DNA from: Flavobacterium sp. J27
Lineage (GTDB): Bacteria; Bacteroidota; Bacteroidia; Flavobacteriales; Flavobacteriaceae
DNA length: 64,000 bases
Direction of reading: 5' to 3'
Assembly (NCBI RefSeq): GCF_004303025.1
Contig: NZ_PJQW01000016.1
Span: forward strand, 33,322-97,321
Shown here in pieces: positions 40,296 to 50,047 of the stretch; the first letter of the stretch is position 1, and each line of letters starts with the position of its first letter. The notes under the pieces were generated by a model. That model did not search any database and was not told the DNA's origin. It was given only the letters and a program-made list of their open reading frames with translations. Made by a program: the position numbers and the translations under genes.

Positions 40296-42242
40296 ATGAG
40301 TTTGAAAAAAATAGGCATTGTTGTTTTATGCATAGTATTTACTAAAATAGTATGTGCCCAAAAATATGACTTGGGAGAAGTTACCATAGATGAATTAAAG
40401 GAAACACACCATCCAACAGACTCTTCGGCAGCAGCAGCAGTATTGTTTAAATTAGGAGAAACTAGATATAATTTAGATAATGATGGCAACTGGACAGTTT
40501 CAACTGAAGTAAAATATAAAATTAAAATTTATAAAAAAGAAGGTTTTGATTATGCTAATAAATCGATATCCTATTATACTGGTGGTTTTAGAAATGAAAC
40601 ATTAAACTTTAAAAATGCAGCTACATATAATTTAGTTAATGGTGAAATCGAAAAAACGAAACTAAAATCCGATGGAGAATTTAAAGAGGAAATTAATGAA
40701 GATGTAAAAGTGAAAAAAATTACAATGCCTCAAGTAAAAGAAGGTAGTATAATAGAGTACTCTTACACATTAAAATCACCATATATTACCACTTTAGAAG
40801 ACTGGTATTTTCAAGGAAAAATACCAATGAATTATGTAGAATATAATGTGTATACACCTACTTATTTTAAATATAGAACGGTACTTATAGGTTATGAAAA
40901 GGTGGAACAAAGTGATGATGTTATTACAGGAGGAAATTTTTCTCAAAATAAAACAGCATATAAAATTAAAAACGTTCCAGCTCTTAAAGAAGAAGGATTT
41001 ATAACAAATATAGATAATTATACTTCTATTTTAAAATATGAATTAGCTTCTATTTATTATCCGAATAGCACGGTTAAAAATTTTGCAATAACTTGGGATG
41101 ACGTAGTTAAAAGTATTTATAAGCACGAAGGTTTTGGAAATGAATTAGAGGCTAAATCTTATTTTGAAGATGATTTGAAAACCATTCTGGAAGGGTTAAC
41201 TACTCCAAATCAAAAGATGCAAGCTATTTATAATTTTGTAAAGAATAAAATGACATGGAATGAACATTTTGGGGTTATAACAGATAAAGGGGTTAGAAAA
41301 GCATACAAAGAGAAAACAGGTAATGTTGCTGAAATTAATTTAATGTTAACAGCAATGTTACGTTATGCAGGATTGGAAGCAAATCCTATTTTACTTAGTA
41401 CTAGAAAAAATGGTATAGCCATGTTTCCGAATAGAACAGCATATAATTATGTAGTATCAGGTGTAGAGGTTCAAAATGATGTTATTTTATTAGATGCTAC
41501 AGATAAAAATGCAACAGTAAACTTGTTACCTTTACGAGCAGTTAATTGGACTGGTAGAATTATAAGACCTCACGGAAGTTCCAATGAAATCGATCTTTTA
41601 AATGTGCCAATTTCAAAAGATAATGTAACTATTCTAGGAGAAATTCAACCAGAAGGTAAAGTTTCTGGAAAACTAAGACGCGTGTTGACCGATTATAATT
41701 CTTTTGTTCATAGAGATAATTTTGCTACTATAACTGAAGAAAGTTATTTGGAAAGATTAGAAAATAAATACAAAGGACTTAGTATTGAAGAGTATAAATC
41801 GGATAACTTAAAAGACATAACCAAACCAGTAGTAGAAACCTATTCTTTTACACATGAAAATGATGTAGAAGTTATAGGAGATAAAATTTATGTAAAACCA
41901 ATGCTGTTTTTTGGTTTTGATGAAAACCCTTTTAAATTAGAGGAAAGAAAATATCCTGTAGACTTTACTTTCCCTTTTAAAGATACATACAATATTTCAA
42001 TTAAAATTCCTGAAGGGTATGAAGTAGAATATTTGCCAACGGGTGTAAATGCGTCTATGGAGAATAATTATGCTACTTTTAAATATTTAGTGTCTATTAC
42101 AAACAATAATATTCAGTTAGCTATAAACATGGATATCAACAAATTTTATATTTCTACTGAATCTTATGCTGCATTGAAAGATTTTTTTAAACTAATTGTA
42201 GAAAAACAAACTGATAAGATAATATTAAAAAAGAAAACATAA
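40296..42242 (+). CDS. DUF3857 / transglutaminase-like exported protein (degenerate triad)
   Basis: A 648-residue paralogue of the preceding gene, with signal peptide (MSLKKIGIVVLCIVFTKIVCAQ in part). In the transglutaminase-like region the catalytic Cys position reads GNVAEINLML, so the usual Cys appears to be Val, and the His position reads TAYNYVV. Only the acidic residue of LLDATDK is in place. The fold is probably kept without peptidase or transglutaminase activity. It is conserved as a tandem partner of the upstream gene; stop and next start overlap as TAATG. Confidence 0.8.
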   Translation: MSLKKIGIVVLCIVFTKIVCAQKYDLGEVTIDELKETHHPTDSSAAAAVLFKLGETRYNLDNDGNWTVSTEVKYKIKIYKKEGFDYANKSISYYTGGFRNETLNFKNAATYNLVNGEIEKTKLKSDGEFKEEINEDVKVKKITMPQVKEGSIIEYSYTLKSPYITTLEDWYFQGKIPMNYVEYNVYTPTYFKYRTVLIGYEKVEQSDDVITGGNFSQNKTAYKIKNVPALKEEGFITNIDNYTSILKYELASIYYPNSTVKNFAITWDDVVKSIYKHEGFGNELEAKSYFEDDLKTILEGLTTPNQKMQAIYNFVKNKMTWNEHFGVITDKGVRKAYKEKTGNVAEINLMLTAMLRYAGLEANPILLSTRKNGIAMFPNRTAYNYVVSGVEVQNDVILLDATDKNATVNLLPLRAVNWTGRIIRPHGSSNEIDLLNVPISKDNVTILGEIQPEGKVSGKLRRVLTDYNSFVHRDNFATITEESYLERLENKYKGLSIEEYKSDNLKDITKPVVETYSFTHENDVEVIGDKIYVKPMLFFGFDENPFKLEERKYPVDFTFPFKDTYNISIKIPEGYEVEYLPTGVNASMENNYATFKYLVSITNNNIQLAINMDINKFYISTESYAALKDFFKLIVEKQTDKIILKKKT

Positions 42243-42568
42243 TGGATATAAAAAACGCGCAACTGGCAGTTGATAATTGGATAAAAGAGCATGGTGTTCG
42301 TTACTTTAATGAATTAACCAATATGGCTCAATTAACAGAAGAAGTAGGAGAAGTAGCCCGAATTATTGCACGTAGATATGGAGAACAATCCGAAAAAGAA
42401 TCTGATAAAAATAAAGATCTTGGCGAAGAATTAGCCGATGTAGTTTTTGTGGTTTTATGTTTAGCGAATCAGACAGGAGTAGATTTACAAGCTGCTTTTG
42501 ATAAAAAAATGGACATAAAAACAAAGCGTGATCACGACCGCCATCATAATAATGAAAAATTAAAATAA
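42242..42568 (+). CDS. MazG-like nucleotide pyrophosphohydrolase
   Basis: A 108-residue all-alpha NTP pyrophosphohydrolase. The metal-binding motif is visible as EEVGEVARIIARR followed by GEELADVVFVVLCLANQ, i.e. the ExxE and ExxD pattern of the MazG/dUTPase-2 superfamily. It probably hydrolyses non-canonical or excess nucleoside triphosphates. Its ATG overlaps the preceding stop (TAATG), so it belongs to the rsgA-dtd-DUF3857 transcription unit. Confidence 0.87.
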   Translation: MDIKNAQLAVDNWIKEHGVRYFNELTNMAQLTEEVGEVARIIARRYGEQSEKESDKNKDLGEELADVVFVVLCLANQTGVDLQAAFDKKMDIKTKRDHDRHHNNEKLK

Positions 42569-42622
42569 TAATAATGAAAAGTTAGTCAGTTTTTTAACTG
42601 CAATTTTTTGATACTTAATTTT

Positions 42623-43873
42623 ATGAATCTGCTTTTAAAAAAAACGATAGCTAAACAGCAAACAGATATAATAGTTACTGGCTCTAAATCGGAAACCAAT
42701 AGATTGCTATTGTTACAATCGCTATTTCCGAATATTCGATTAGAAAATATTTCAAAATCGGATGATTCTGAAGTTATGTTGAAAGTTTTAGAAACTTTTA
42801 AAAACAATCAAACGAATACACATCATTTTGATATTCATCATGCCGGAACCGCTATGCGATTTTTAACGGCTTATTTTTCAATACAAGAAGGACACGAAAC
42901 TGTTTTAACAGGCTCTCAAAGAATGCAAGAAAGACCTATTAAAATTTTGGTAGACGCTTTACGTCAATTAGATGTTGCCATCGATTATGTAAATAATGAA
43001 GGATTTCCACCTATCCGAATTAAAGGAAAAAAAATAACAAAAAATAAAGTCACTCTTAAGGCAGATGTAAGTAGTCAGTATGTTTCTGCGTTACTTTTAA
43101 TTGCTGCCAAATTAGAGAATGGTTTAGAGTTACATTTAGAAGGTGAAATAACTTCTGTGCCTTACTTAAAAATGACATTGACACTGCTGGATGAAATAGG
43201 AATAGCAACTTCTTTTAAAGATAATATTATTTCGGTAAAACCCAAAGAGATTGTTCAACTTGATCGCTCTTTAGTAATTGAATCGGATTGGTCTTCAGCT
43301 TCTTATTTTTATTCCATAATTGCCTTATCAAATATAGGTACAGAAATAACTCTTTCCAGTTATAAAAAAAGCAGTTTGCAAGGAGATGCAGCCTTAGCAA
43401 CTATTTATAAAGAATTTGGAGTTGAAACAATTTTTAATGTATCAAATACAATAACACTAAAGAAAGTTAGTGTAAGTAAAAAAGAAACCTTAAACTTTGA
43501 TTTGAATAACTCGCCTGATATTGCCCAAACTATAGCTGTTACTTGCTTTGGATTAGGAATAAGTTGTGATTTGTATGGATTACATACTTTAAAAATTAAA
43601 GAAACAGACCGATTAGAAGCGTTACAGATTGAACTGACTAAACTGGGAGCTTCTATTTCTGTAACTAATACCTCATTACATTTGAAAGTATCACATCAAA
43701 TGAATGAAAATTGTGCTATAAAAACCTATCAAGATCACAGAATGGCTATGGCTTTTGCTCCTTTAGCACTTCGAATCAATATAATCATTGAAGAAGCTGA
43801 AGTGGTGTCCAAATCATTTCCTACCTTTTGGGAAGATTTAAAAACAATCGGGTTTTCAATTGAGAACATATAG
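42623..43873 (+). CDS. aroA: 5-enolpyruvylshikimate-3-phosphate synthase
   Basis: About 416 residues; I chose the ATG at 42623 (MNLLLKKTIAKQQ) over an upstream TTG. It joins shikimate-3-phosphate and PEP in the shikimate pathway. Motifs are GSKSETNRLLLLQ (substrate Ser/Lys/Arg), HAGTAMRFLTAY (His in place of the usual Asn before AGTAMR), GSQRMQERPI, SSQYVSALLL, KIKETDRLEAL and YQDHRMAMAFAPLA. The gene is apart from the pheA-tyrA-DAHP synthase operon. No leader or attenuator was found in front of it. Confidence 0.92.
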   Translation: MNLLLKKTIAKQQTDIIVTGSKSETNRLLLLQSLFPNIRLENISKSDDSEVMLKVLETFKNNQTNTHHFDIHHAGTAMRFLTAYFSIQEGHETVLTGSQRMQERPIKILVDALRQLDVAIDYVNNEGFPPIRIKGKKITKNKVTLKADVSSQYVSALLLIAAKLENGLELHLEGEITSVPYLKMTLTLLDEIGIATSFKDNIISVKPKEIVQLDRSLVIESDWSSASYFYSIIALSNIGTEITLSSYKKSSLQGDAALATIYKEFGVETIFNVSNTITLKKVSVSKKETLNFDLNNSPDIAQTIAVTCFGLGISCDLYGLHTLKIKETDRLEALQIELTKLGASISVTNTSLHLKVSHQMNENCAIKTYQDHRMAMAFAPLALRINIIIEEAEVVSKSFPTFWEDLKTIGFSIENI

Positions 43874-43908
43874 TTTTAAATAGTATTTTAAAAATAAATC
43901 TCATTTTA

Positions 43909-43941
43909 CTTGACAACCCCTATTTCACAATCGTATATTTG
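43909..43941 (+). promoter_or_regulatory. Promoter of queA
   Basis: CTTG (43909-43912), a 21-base spacer and TATATTTG (43934-43941), an exact -7 match. The queA ATG is 60 bases downstream. Confidence 0.65.
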
Positions 43942-44000
43942 CACCCGTTTTGATTTCAGAAAAATTCTGATTTCTAAAATCTTAAATTTAAAATTTAACT

Positions 44001-45050
44001 ATGAAGTTATCACATTTCAATTTTAATTTACCTGAGGAATTATTAGCCGAATTTCCAGCTGAAAACAGAGATGAGTCTCGTTTAATGATTGTGAATCGTA
44101 AAACAGGAACTATAGAACATAAATTATTTAAAGATATTATAGATTATTTCGATGATGGAGATGTAATGGTCTTAAATAATACCAAAGTTTTTCCTGCAAG
44201 ATTGTATGGTAATAAAGAAAAAACTGGAGCACGTATCGAAGTTTTCTTGTTGAGAGAATTAAATGCAGAACAACGCTTATGGGATGTTTTGGTAGATCCA
44301 GCTCGTAAAATCCGTATTGGAAATAAACTGTATTTTGGAGATGATGATTCTCTTGTGGCTGAGGTAATTGATAACACCACTTCAAGAGGTAGAACATTAC
44401 GTTTCTTATATGATGGTTCTTACGAAGAATTTAGAGAAAAATTAGTAGAACTAGGAGAAACACCTATTCCTAAATATATTAATAGAGAAGTTACTCCAGA
44501 AGATGCGGAACGTTACCAAACTATTTATGCTAAAGAAGAAGGAGCTGTTGCAGCACCAACTGCTGGATTGCACTTTTCTAAACATTTATTAAAGCGTCTT
44601 GAAATTAAAGGAGTTAATTTTGCAGAAGTTACTTTGCATGTTGGTTTAGGTACTTTTAATCCTGTTGAGGTAGAAGATTTATCGAAACACAAAATGGATT
44701 CTGAAGAGATGATTATCAGTCAAGAAGCTTGTGATGTCGTGAATAAAGCCAAACTTTCTAAGAAAAAAGTTTGTTGCGTAGGTACTACTTCTATGCGTGC
44801 TATGGAAAGTTCTGTTTCTTCTCAAAAAACATTAAATCCATATATTGGATGGACAAATAAATTTATTTATCCACCTTACGATTTTAGTATTGCAGATTGT
44901 ATGATTACTAATTTCCATACGCCAAAATCAACTTTATTAATGATGGTTTCTGCCTTTTGTGGTCATGATTTAATGAAAAAAGCATACGCTGAAGCTATTG
45001 AGCAAAAATATAAGTTCTATTCTTATGGAGATGCAATGCTTATTTTATAA
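44001..45050 (+). CDS. queA: tRNA preQ1(34) S-adenosylmethionine ribosyltransferase-isomerase
   Basis: A 349-residue enzyme that transfers and rearranges the ribosyl part of SAM onto preQ1 in tRNA, giving epoxyqueuosine. Family signatures: MKLSHFNFNLPEELLAEFPA in the N-terminus (split), VMVLNNTKVFPARL, AAPTAGLHFSKHLL, HVGLGTF and NFHTPKSTLLMMVSAF. Full length. It has its own promoter and terminator. Another queuosine gene, queE, is in this window at 59135. Confidence 0.96.
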   Translation: MKLSHFNFNLPEELLAEFPAENRDESRLMIVNRKTGTIEHKLFKDIIDYFDDGDVMVLNNTKVFPARLYGNKEKTGARIEVFLLRELNAEQRLWDVLVDPARKIRIGNKLYFGDDDSLVAEVIDNTTSRGRTLRFLYDGSYEEFREKLVELGETPIPKYINREVTPEDAERYQTIYAKEEGAVAAPTAGLHFSKHLLKRLEIKGVNFAEVTLHVGLGTFNPVEVEDLSKHKMDSEEMIISQEACDVVNKAKLSKKKVCCVGTTSMRAMESSVSSQKTLNPYIGWTNKFIYPPYDFSIADCMITNFHTPKSTLLMMVSAFCGHDLMKKAYAEAIEQKYKFYSYGDAMLIL

Positions 45051-45080
45051 ATAGTATATATTTAGTTTAAAAGTTATATA

Positions 45081-45112
45081 AAAAATCTCATCTAAATGGA
45101 TGAGATTTTTTT
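45081..45112 (+). terminator. Intrinsic terminator after queA
   Basis: AAAATCTCATC pairs with GATGAGATTTT around a 6-base loop, followed by a T run. Confidence 0.9.
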
Positions 45113-45264
45113 ATTTCTATCATTTTTATTACTCTATTTCTCAAAAAAATGTAATTTTTAGAAATAAGGATCTTAAATTGTTAATAGCATATAAAAACTT
45201 TTGATTAGATACATTTTTAAAGCTTTAAACTTTTCAATACTTTTACATTCAAATAGTAAAAACA

Positions 45265-46554
45265 ATGAATTTTCAAAATACGAGAGAATTTGCTCAAGAA
45301 TTAGACCGTCAAGACGAATTAGCAAAATATAGAGAAGAATTTATTTTTCCAAAGGTCAATGGTAAAGAGGTTATTTATTTTACAGGTAATTCACTTGGCT
45401 TGCAATCAAAAGCTGCAAAAAAATATGTAGAAGAGGTTATGCAAGATTGGGCTAATTTAGCAGTTGAAGGACATTTTTATGCAGACAAGCCTTGGTGGGA
45501 TTACCATGAACGTTTTTGTCAACCTTTAAGCGAAATAGTGGGAGCAAAACCTACAGAAGTAGGGGTTATGAATACTTTAACGGTTAACCTTCATTTGTTG
45601 ATGGTATCATTCTATCAACCTTCTGCAAAAAAATTTAAAGTTATTTGTGAAGAAAAAGCATTCCCTTCTGACCAATATATGTTTCAATCTCAAGTAGATT
45701 TTCATTCTAAAAATATTGGGTTTAACCCAAAAGATGCTATTGTGGAAATTAAAAGAAGAGAAGGTGAGCATAATATTAGAATTGAAGACGTACTTTCTAA
45801 AATTGAAGAAGTAGGAGAAGAACTGGCTTTGGTATTAATAGGTGGCGTTAATTATTATACTGGACAAGTTTTTGATATGAAAACAATAACTGAAGCTGGA
45901 CATAAAGCAGGCGCATTTGTAGGCTGGGATTTGGCTCATGCTGCTGGAAATATCGAATTAAAATTACACGAATGGGATGTCGATTTTGCAGCTTGGTGTA
46001 GTTATAAATACATGAATTCAGGACCAGGAAATGCGTCAGGGTATTTTATTCATGAAAAACACCACAATGATACAACACTTTCGCGTTTTGCTGGTTGGTG
46101 GGGTCATAACAAAGAACGTCGTTTTTTAATGGAACCTCATTTTGATCCTGCTCGCAGTGCAGACGGTTGGCAAATTAGTAATTTACCAGTCTTAACATTG
46201 GCTCCATATTTGGCTTCAGTACATATGTTTGCAGAGATAGGAATGCCCAAATTAATTAAAAAAAGAGACCTAATAACGAGTTATTTAGAATTCATTCTTC
46301 ACGAAATTGATGCTGAGATTGAAGGAACAGAATTTGAAATTATAACTCCTAGTAATCCAGATGAAAGAGCCTGCCAACTGTCGGTTTATTTGCATGGACA
46401 AGGAAAAGCATTATTTGATTATTTAATGAAAAATGGAGTAATTACAGATTGGAGAGAACCAAATGTAATTCGCTTAGCACCAGTTCCTTTATATTCTTCT
46501 TTCGAAGCTATGTATGAATTTGGACAAATTTTAAAAAAGGGAATTATTCAATAG
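45265..46554 (+). CDS. kynU: Kynureninase
   Basis: A 429-residue PLP enzyme that cleaves kynurenine or 3-hydroxykynurenine to (3-hydroxy)anthranilate and alanine. FTGNSLGLQSKAA near residue 37, VGWDLAHAAGN, the PLP lysine at about 248 in CSYKYMNSGPGN, FAGWWGH and RFLMEPHFDPA in the substrate site are all characteristic. Together with kmo (50048) it forms part of the tryptophan-to-3-hydroxyanthranilate route, used for tryptophan breakdown or NAD synthesis. An arginase-family gene follows 18 bases later. Confidence 0.95.
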   Translation: MNFQNTREFAQELDRQDELAKYREEFIFPKVNGKEVIYFTGNSLGLQSKAAKKYVEEVMQDWANLAVEGHFYADKPWWDYHERFCQPLSEIVGAKPTEVGVMNTLTVNLHLLMVSFYQPSAKKFKVICEEKAFPSDQYMFQSQVDFHSKNIGFNPKDAIVEIKRREGEHNIRIEDVLSKIEEVGEELALVLIGGVNYYTGQVFDMKTITEAGHKAGAFVGWDLAHAAGNIELKLHEWDVDFAAWCSYKYMNSGPGNASGYFIHEKHHNDTTLSRFAGWWGHNKERRFLMEPHFDPARSADGWQISNLPVLTLAPYLASVHMFAEIGMPKLIKKRDLITSYLEFILHEIDAEIEGTEFEIITPSNPDERACQLSVYLHGQGKALFDYLMKNGVITDWREPNVIRLAPVPLYSSFEAMYEFGQILKKGIIQ

Positions 46555-46572
46555 ATTTTTGAAATTTAAGAT

Positions 46573-47655
46573 ATGACAAAACAACAAATTATAGAGAATT
46601 TTGATCCGAGCCAACCAGGATTAGCTGATGCAACCATTTTTGGCTTGCCTTTTTCAGCAGAGCAAAGTGAAATCATTGTAATTCCTGTGCCTTGGGAAGT
46701 TACCGTAAGTTATGGTGCTGGAGCATCAGAAGGTCCAGAAGCCATTTTGGATGCTTCTTTTCAAGTGGATTTATTGCATCAAGATTTTCCAGACTTATGG
46801 AAATTAGGTATTTATATGGATGAAGTTCCTGAACATTGGGCAAAAAATTCAGAAAAATACAAAGGTTTGGCACAGCCCATTATTGAAGCTTTAGAAAATG
46901 GAGAAGATATAGCTACTTTTCCTGCTTTGCAATCTGATTTAGATAAGATCAACAAAGTTTGTAGAAACATGCATACGGAAGTAAAAGAACGTGTATTGTA
47001 TTGGATGGAAAAAGGAAAAAAAGTAGTTCTTTTAGGAGGAGATCATTCTACACCACTAGGTTATTATGAGGCCTTAGCATCCAAATACGAAAGTTTTGGT
47101 ATTTTACATTTAGATGCGCACATGGATTTACGAATTGCTTATGAAGGATTTACGTATTCTCATGCTTCGATAATGTATAATGCATTGCAATTGCCTCAAA
47201 TTAGTAAAATTGTACAAGTTGGTATTCGCGATTTCTGTAAACAAGAAGTAGATGTCGTTACAAAAGAAAATGGAAGAGTATTGGTACACACCGATTTAGA
47301 TTTGAAAAAGCAATTATTTGAAGGGAATACATGGCAACATTTATGCGACACGATTATTAATTCTTTACCGAGAAAAGTTTGTGTTTCTTTTGATATCGAT
47401 GCTATGGATGCTTTATATTGCCCTAATACAGGAACACCAGTTCCAGGAGGATTAACTTATGAACAAGCTGTTTACCTGTTAAACAGATTAGTAGAATCGG
47501 GGAAAGAAATTATTGGTTTCGATTTAGTAGAAGTAGCACCAGGGGAAAATGATTGGGATGGAAATGTAGGCGCAAGAATGTTGTTCCAAATGTGTGGTGC
47601 TTTTGCCAAATCACAAAAAATGGAGGTTGGAGAAAAAATAGTGTTTGAAAAATAA
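46573..47655 (+). CDS. Arginase/agmatinase-family hydrolase in the kynurenine cluster
   Basis: A 360-residue ureohydrolase-fold enzyme. The binuclear manganese ligands are all present: GGDHSTPLG (His), LDAHMDLR (Asp-x-His-x-Asp) and SFDIDAMDA (Asp-x-Asp). Family substrates include arginine, agmatine, formiminoglutamate and guanidine. No arginine or polyamine genes are nearby; it sits between kynU and kmo, both kynurenine enzymes, and no standard kynurenine formamidase is seen. A role on N-formylkynurenine or a related intermediate is possible but speculative. The name agmatinase should be treated as family only. Confidence 0.85.
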   Translation: MTKQQIIENFDPSQPGLADATIFGLPFSAEQSEIIVIPVPWEVTVSYGAGASEGPEAILDASFQVDLLHQDFPDLWKLGIYMDEVPEHWAKNSEKYKGLAQPIIEALENGEDIATFPALQSDLDKINKVCRNMHTEVKERVLYWMEKGKKVVLLGGDHSTPLGYYEALASKYESFGILHLDAHMDLRIAYEGFTYSHASIMYNALQLPQISKIVQVGIRDFCKQEVDVVTKENGRVLVHTDLDLKKQLFEGNTWQHLCDTIINSLPRKVCVSFDIDAMDALYCPNTGTPVPGGLTYEQAVYLLNRLVESGKEIIGFDLVEVAPGENDWDGNVGARMLFQMCGAFAKSQKMEVGEKIVFEK

Positions 47656-47662
47656 AGTAGGA

Positions 47663-49369
47663 ATGAGCAAGGTTTTGCTTTTCGTCTTCCTAATTTTTCA
47701 AGTTGGTTACTCACAACAGAAACTTACAGAAGTTCAAAAATTAGCTACTACTTGTAAAATTTGGGGATTTCTGAAATATTATCATCCCAATGTTGCTGTT
47801 GGTCAGTATAATTGGGATGAACAATTGTTTTCTATTCTGCCAAAAGTTGAGAAAAGTACTACTAAAGAAGATTTCTCAGCAGTAATTGAAAATTGGATAG
47901 CGTCACTAGGGGATGTTTCTAAAATTGAAATTATTGATAAGCATCCAGAAGAAAACTATTTTTATAAAAATTTAGATTTTTCGTGGTTTACTAATTCTTC
48001 TCTTTTTTCAGATAAGCTTTCCAATATGTTACATTTTATAAAAGAGAATCGTTATCAAGGCAAACAATTTTATATTTACATGAAAACGGATGCTGGAGGG
48101 AAGGGTATACGTGAGGTTGAAATGGATGAACCAGGAGGAATACCTAGTTTGCAACATGAAAAAAGACCTGAGGCTTTTACTTGGAAAGAAAAGAAATATC
48201 GCTTATTAACGTTATTTAGATATTGGAATTTAATAGAATACTTTGCTCCAAATAAATATCTTACAGATAAAAAATGGAATCAATGTTTAAATGATATTCT
48301 CCCTAATATAATTTTTGCAAAAGATGAATTGTCTTATAATTATGCATTGTTGGAACTAGTGACTAATTTAAACGACAGTCATGCAACTTATTATATTTCG
48401 GACCATAATCCTAATTTGTTGATACCATTTTATCCTAATTTTTTACCTGTGCTTCTAAATATAGTTGAAGATAAATTTGTAGTTACAAAAATTTTGAATG
48501 ACTCTTTGGCTAAAAAAAATGATTTGAAAGTTGGAGATGTAATCTTAAAATTAAATCATAAAACATTAGAAGACTATAAAAACGAATATAGAAATAAAAT
48601 TCCAGCATCAAACGAAGCTTATTTTGAAAAGAATCTTTTATTACAATTAAGGAGATTACCTGCAAAAAAAATAGATATAAAATTTGAAAGGAATGGAAAA
48701 ATAAAGAAAAAAAGTATTGAGTTGTATTCTGATACTTTTTTTGATGATCTAAAAAAAGCGATTAATGGGGAGAAATATAAAGTTATTGAAGGTAATATTG
48801 CATATCTCAATTTGGAAAATATTTATGAGGAAGATTTAAAAATTATTCTTCCATTGATAAAAAACACAAAAGGATTAATAATCGATATTCGGAATTATCC
48901 TAACGGTGTTCATTTAGAGTTAGCCAAATTTTTAAATCCATCTCCAAAAGAATATGTGAAACAAATATATGCAGATTTAAAATATCCAGGTCGTTTTATA
49001 TGGGAAAAAACTTTATTGTGTGGAGAGTATAATCCTGATAATTATAAAGGTAAAGTAGTTATTTTAGTAAATAAAGAGACCATAAGTCACGCAGAATGGA
49101 CTGCTATGTGTTTGCAAGTATCTGAAAACGCAATCGTAATGGGTAGCCAAACTGCAGGTGCTGATGGCTGGAATGCTTCAGTTAAAATCATTTTTAATCA
49201 CTTTGTCACTACTTTTACAGGTAAAGGCGTTTTTTATCCTGCTGGAAAAGAGACCCAACGTATAGGAATAATTCCAGATATTGAAGTATTACCCACAATT
49301 GAAGGTATTCGAAACAACAAAGATGAAGTTTTAGAAAGAGCTATAGAATATATAAATCTAGGGTTTTAA
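47663..49369 (+). CDS. S41-family (tail-specific) exported peptidase
   Basis: About 568 residues. The ATG at 47663 gives a clean signal peptide (MSKVLLFVFLIFQVGYSQQ), so I prefer it to an upstream TTG. An N-terminal helical region carries a WGFLKYYHPNV motif, a PDZ-like segment (about 270-330: VTKILNDSLAKKNDLKVGDV) follows, and then the S41 core with GLIIDIRNYP, KVVILVNKETISHAEWTAM (the catalytic Ser in ETISHAEW) and a GSQTAGADG turn. Predicted periplasmic. The start is 8 bases after the arginase-family gene, so it may be co-transcribed; substrate unknown. Confidence 0.85.
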   Translation: MSKVLLFVFLIFQVGYSQQKLTEVQKLATTCKIWGFLKYYHPNVAVGQYNWDEQLFSILPKVEKSTTKEDFSAVIENWIASLGDVSKIEIIDKHPEENYFYKNLDFSWFTNSSLFSDKLSNMLHFIKENRYQGKQFYIYMKTDAGGKGIREVEMDEPGGIPSLQHEKRPEAFTWKEKKYRLLTLFRYWNLIEYFAPNKYLTDKKWNQCLNDILPNIIFAKDELSYNYALLELVTNLNDSHATYYISDHNPNLLIPFYPNFLPVLLNIVEDKFVVTKILNDSLAKKNDLKVGDVILKLNHKTLEDYKNEYRNKIPASNEAYFEKNLLLQLRRLPAKKIDIKFERNGKIKKKSIELYSDTFFDDLKKAINGEKYKVIEGNIAYLNLENIYEEDLKIILPLIKNTKGLIIDIRNYPNGVHLELAKFLNPSPKEYVKQIYADLKYPGRFIWEKTLLCGEYNPDNYKGKVVILVNKETISHAEWTAMCLQVSENAIVMGSQTAGADGWNASVKIIFNHFVTTFTGKGVFYPAGKETQRIGIIPDIEVLPTIEGIRNNKDEVLERAIEYINLGF

Positions 49370-49480
49370 AAGCTTTTTTTTTAGTAAATATTGTTTAAAT
49401 ATAAACTTTTAAAAAAATAATGTAAAATGAATCATAGCTTTTGCGTGTAATTTTGAATTGTTAATTTAAAGATCAGAATT

Positions 49481-49864
49481 ATGAAAAAGTTAATAATAGC
49501 CTCAGTAGTATTAGTGTCGATGTTTTCATGTAAACACACTGATGCAGAAATGGAATTAGCAAAACAAGAAGTGTTGGATTCAATACAAGTGGCTCAAGAA
49601 AAACAACGTGTTATAGATTCTATGGAACTTGTTGCTGCAAGACAAAAAGAAGTGATATATGTAGATAATACACAAGCAGCACCAGAAAGAAAAGGAATGA
49701 GTAATACAGCTAAAGGAGCATTAATTGGTGCAGGTGTTGGTGCCGCAACTGGTGCAATTGTCAGTGATAAAAAAGGTACAGGTGCTATTATTGGCGGTTT
49801 AGCTGGTGCAGGTGTGGGTGCAGGTACAGGTGCTATTATAGATGATAAAAAGAAGAAAGAATAA
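49481..49864 (+). CDS. Glycine-zipper lipoprotein
   Basis: A 127-residue protein with a lipoprotein signal (VLVSMFSC, Cys at about 17). A helical, charged, probably coiled-coil region (about 25-60) follows, then two glycine-zipper stretches, GALIGAGVGAATGAIVSDKKG and GAIIGGLAGAGVGAGTGAI (each at or under 21 residues, cited as blocks at residues about 78-98 and 101-119), and a Lys-rich tail. This YMGG/Gly-zipper pattern is common in outer-membrane-associated lipoproteins. Function unknown. It has its own terminator. Confidence 0.8.
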   Translation: MKKLIIASVVLVSMFSCKHTDAEMELAKQEVLDSIQVAQEKQRVIDSMELVAARQKEVIYVDNTQAAPERKGMSNTAKGALIGAGVGAATGAIVSDKKGTGAIIGGLAGAGVGAGTGAIIDDKKKKE

Positions 49865-49900
49865 AATATAAAATATAGTTTATAGGTTAGGTTGGTTAAA

Positions 49901-49937
49901 AAGGGTTGGAAGAATTGTTTTTTCCAACTCTTTTTTT
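49901..49937 (+). terminator. Intrinsic terminator after the glycine-zipper lipoprotein gene
   Basis: AGGGTTGGAA pairs with TTCCAACTCT around a loop of about 10 bases, then a T run. Confidence 0.85.
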
Positions 49938-50047
49938 ATAAATGAATTGTAAAATCACAAAATTATGATTTCTAATTATAAAAATTCTAGGATTCATTGA
50001 GCTACCATCTTTTTATTACTTATTTTTGTGAGAAGAAACTGTTTGTA

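Noticed and set aside
42580..42615. Weak CAGTT/AACTG hairpin before aroA
   Set aside because: Only a 5-bp AT-rich stem with an interrupted T run; no leader ORF rich in aromatic codons is nearby, so it was not called an attenuator.
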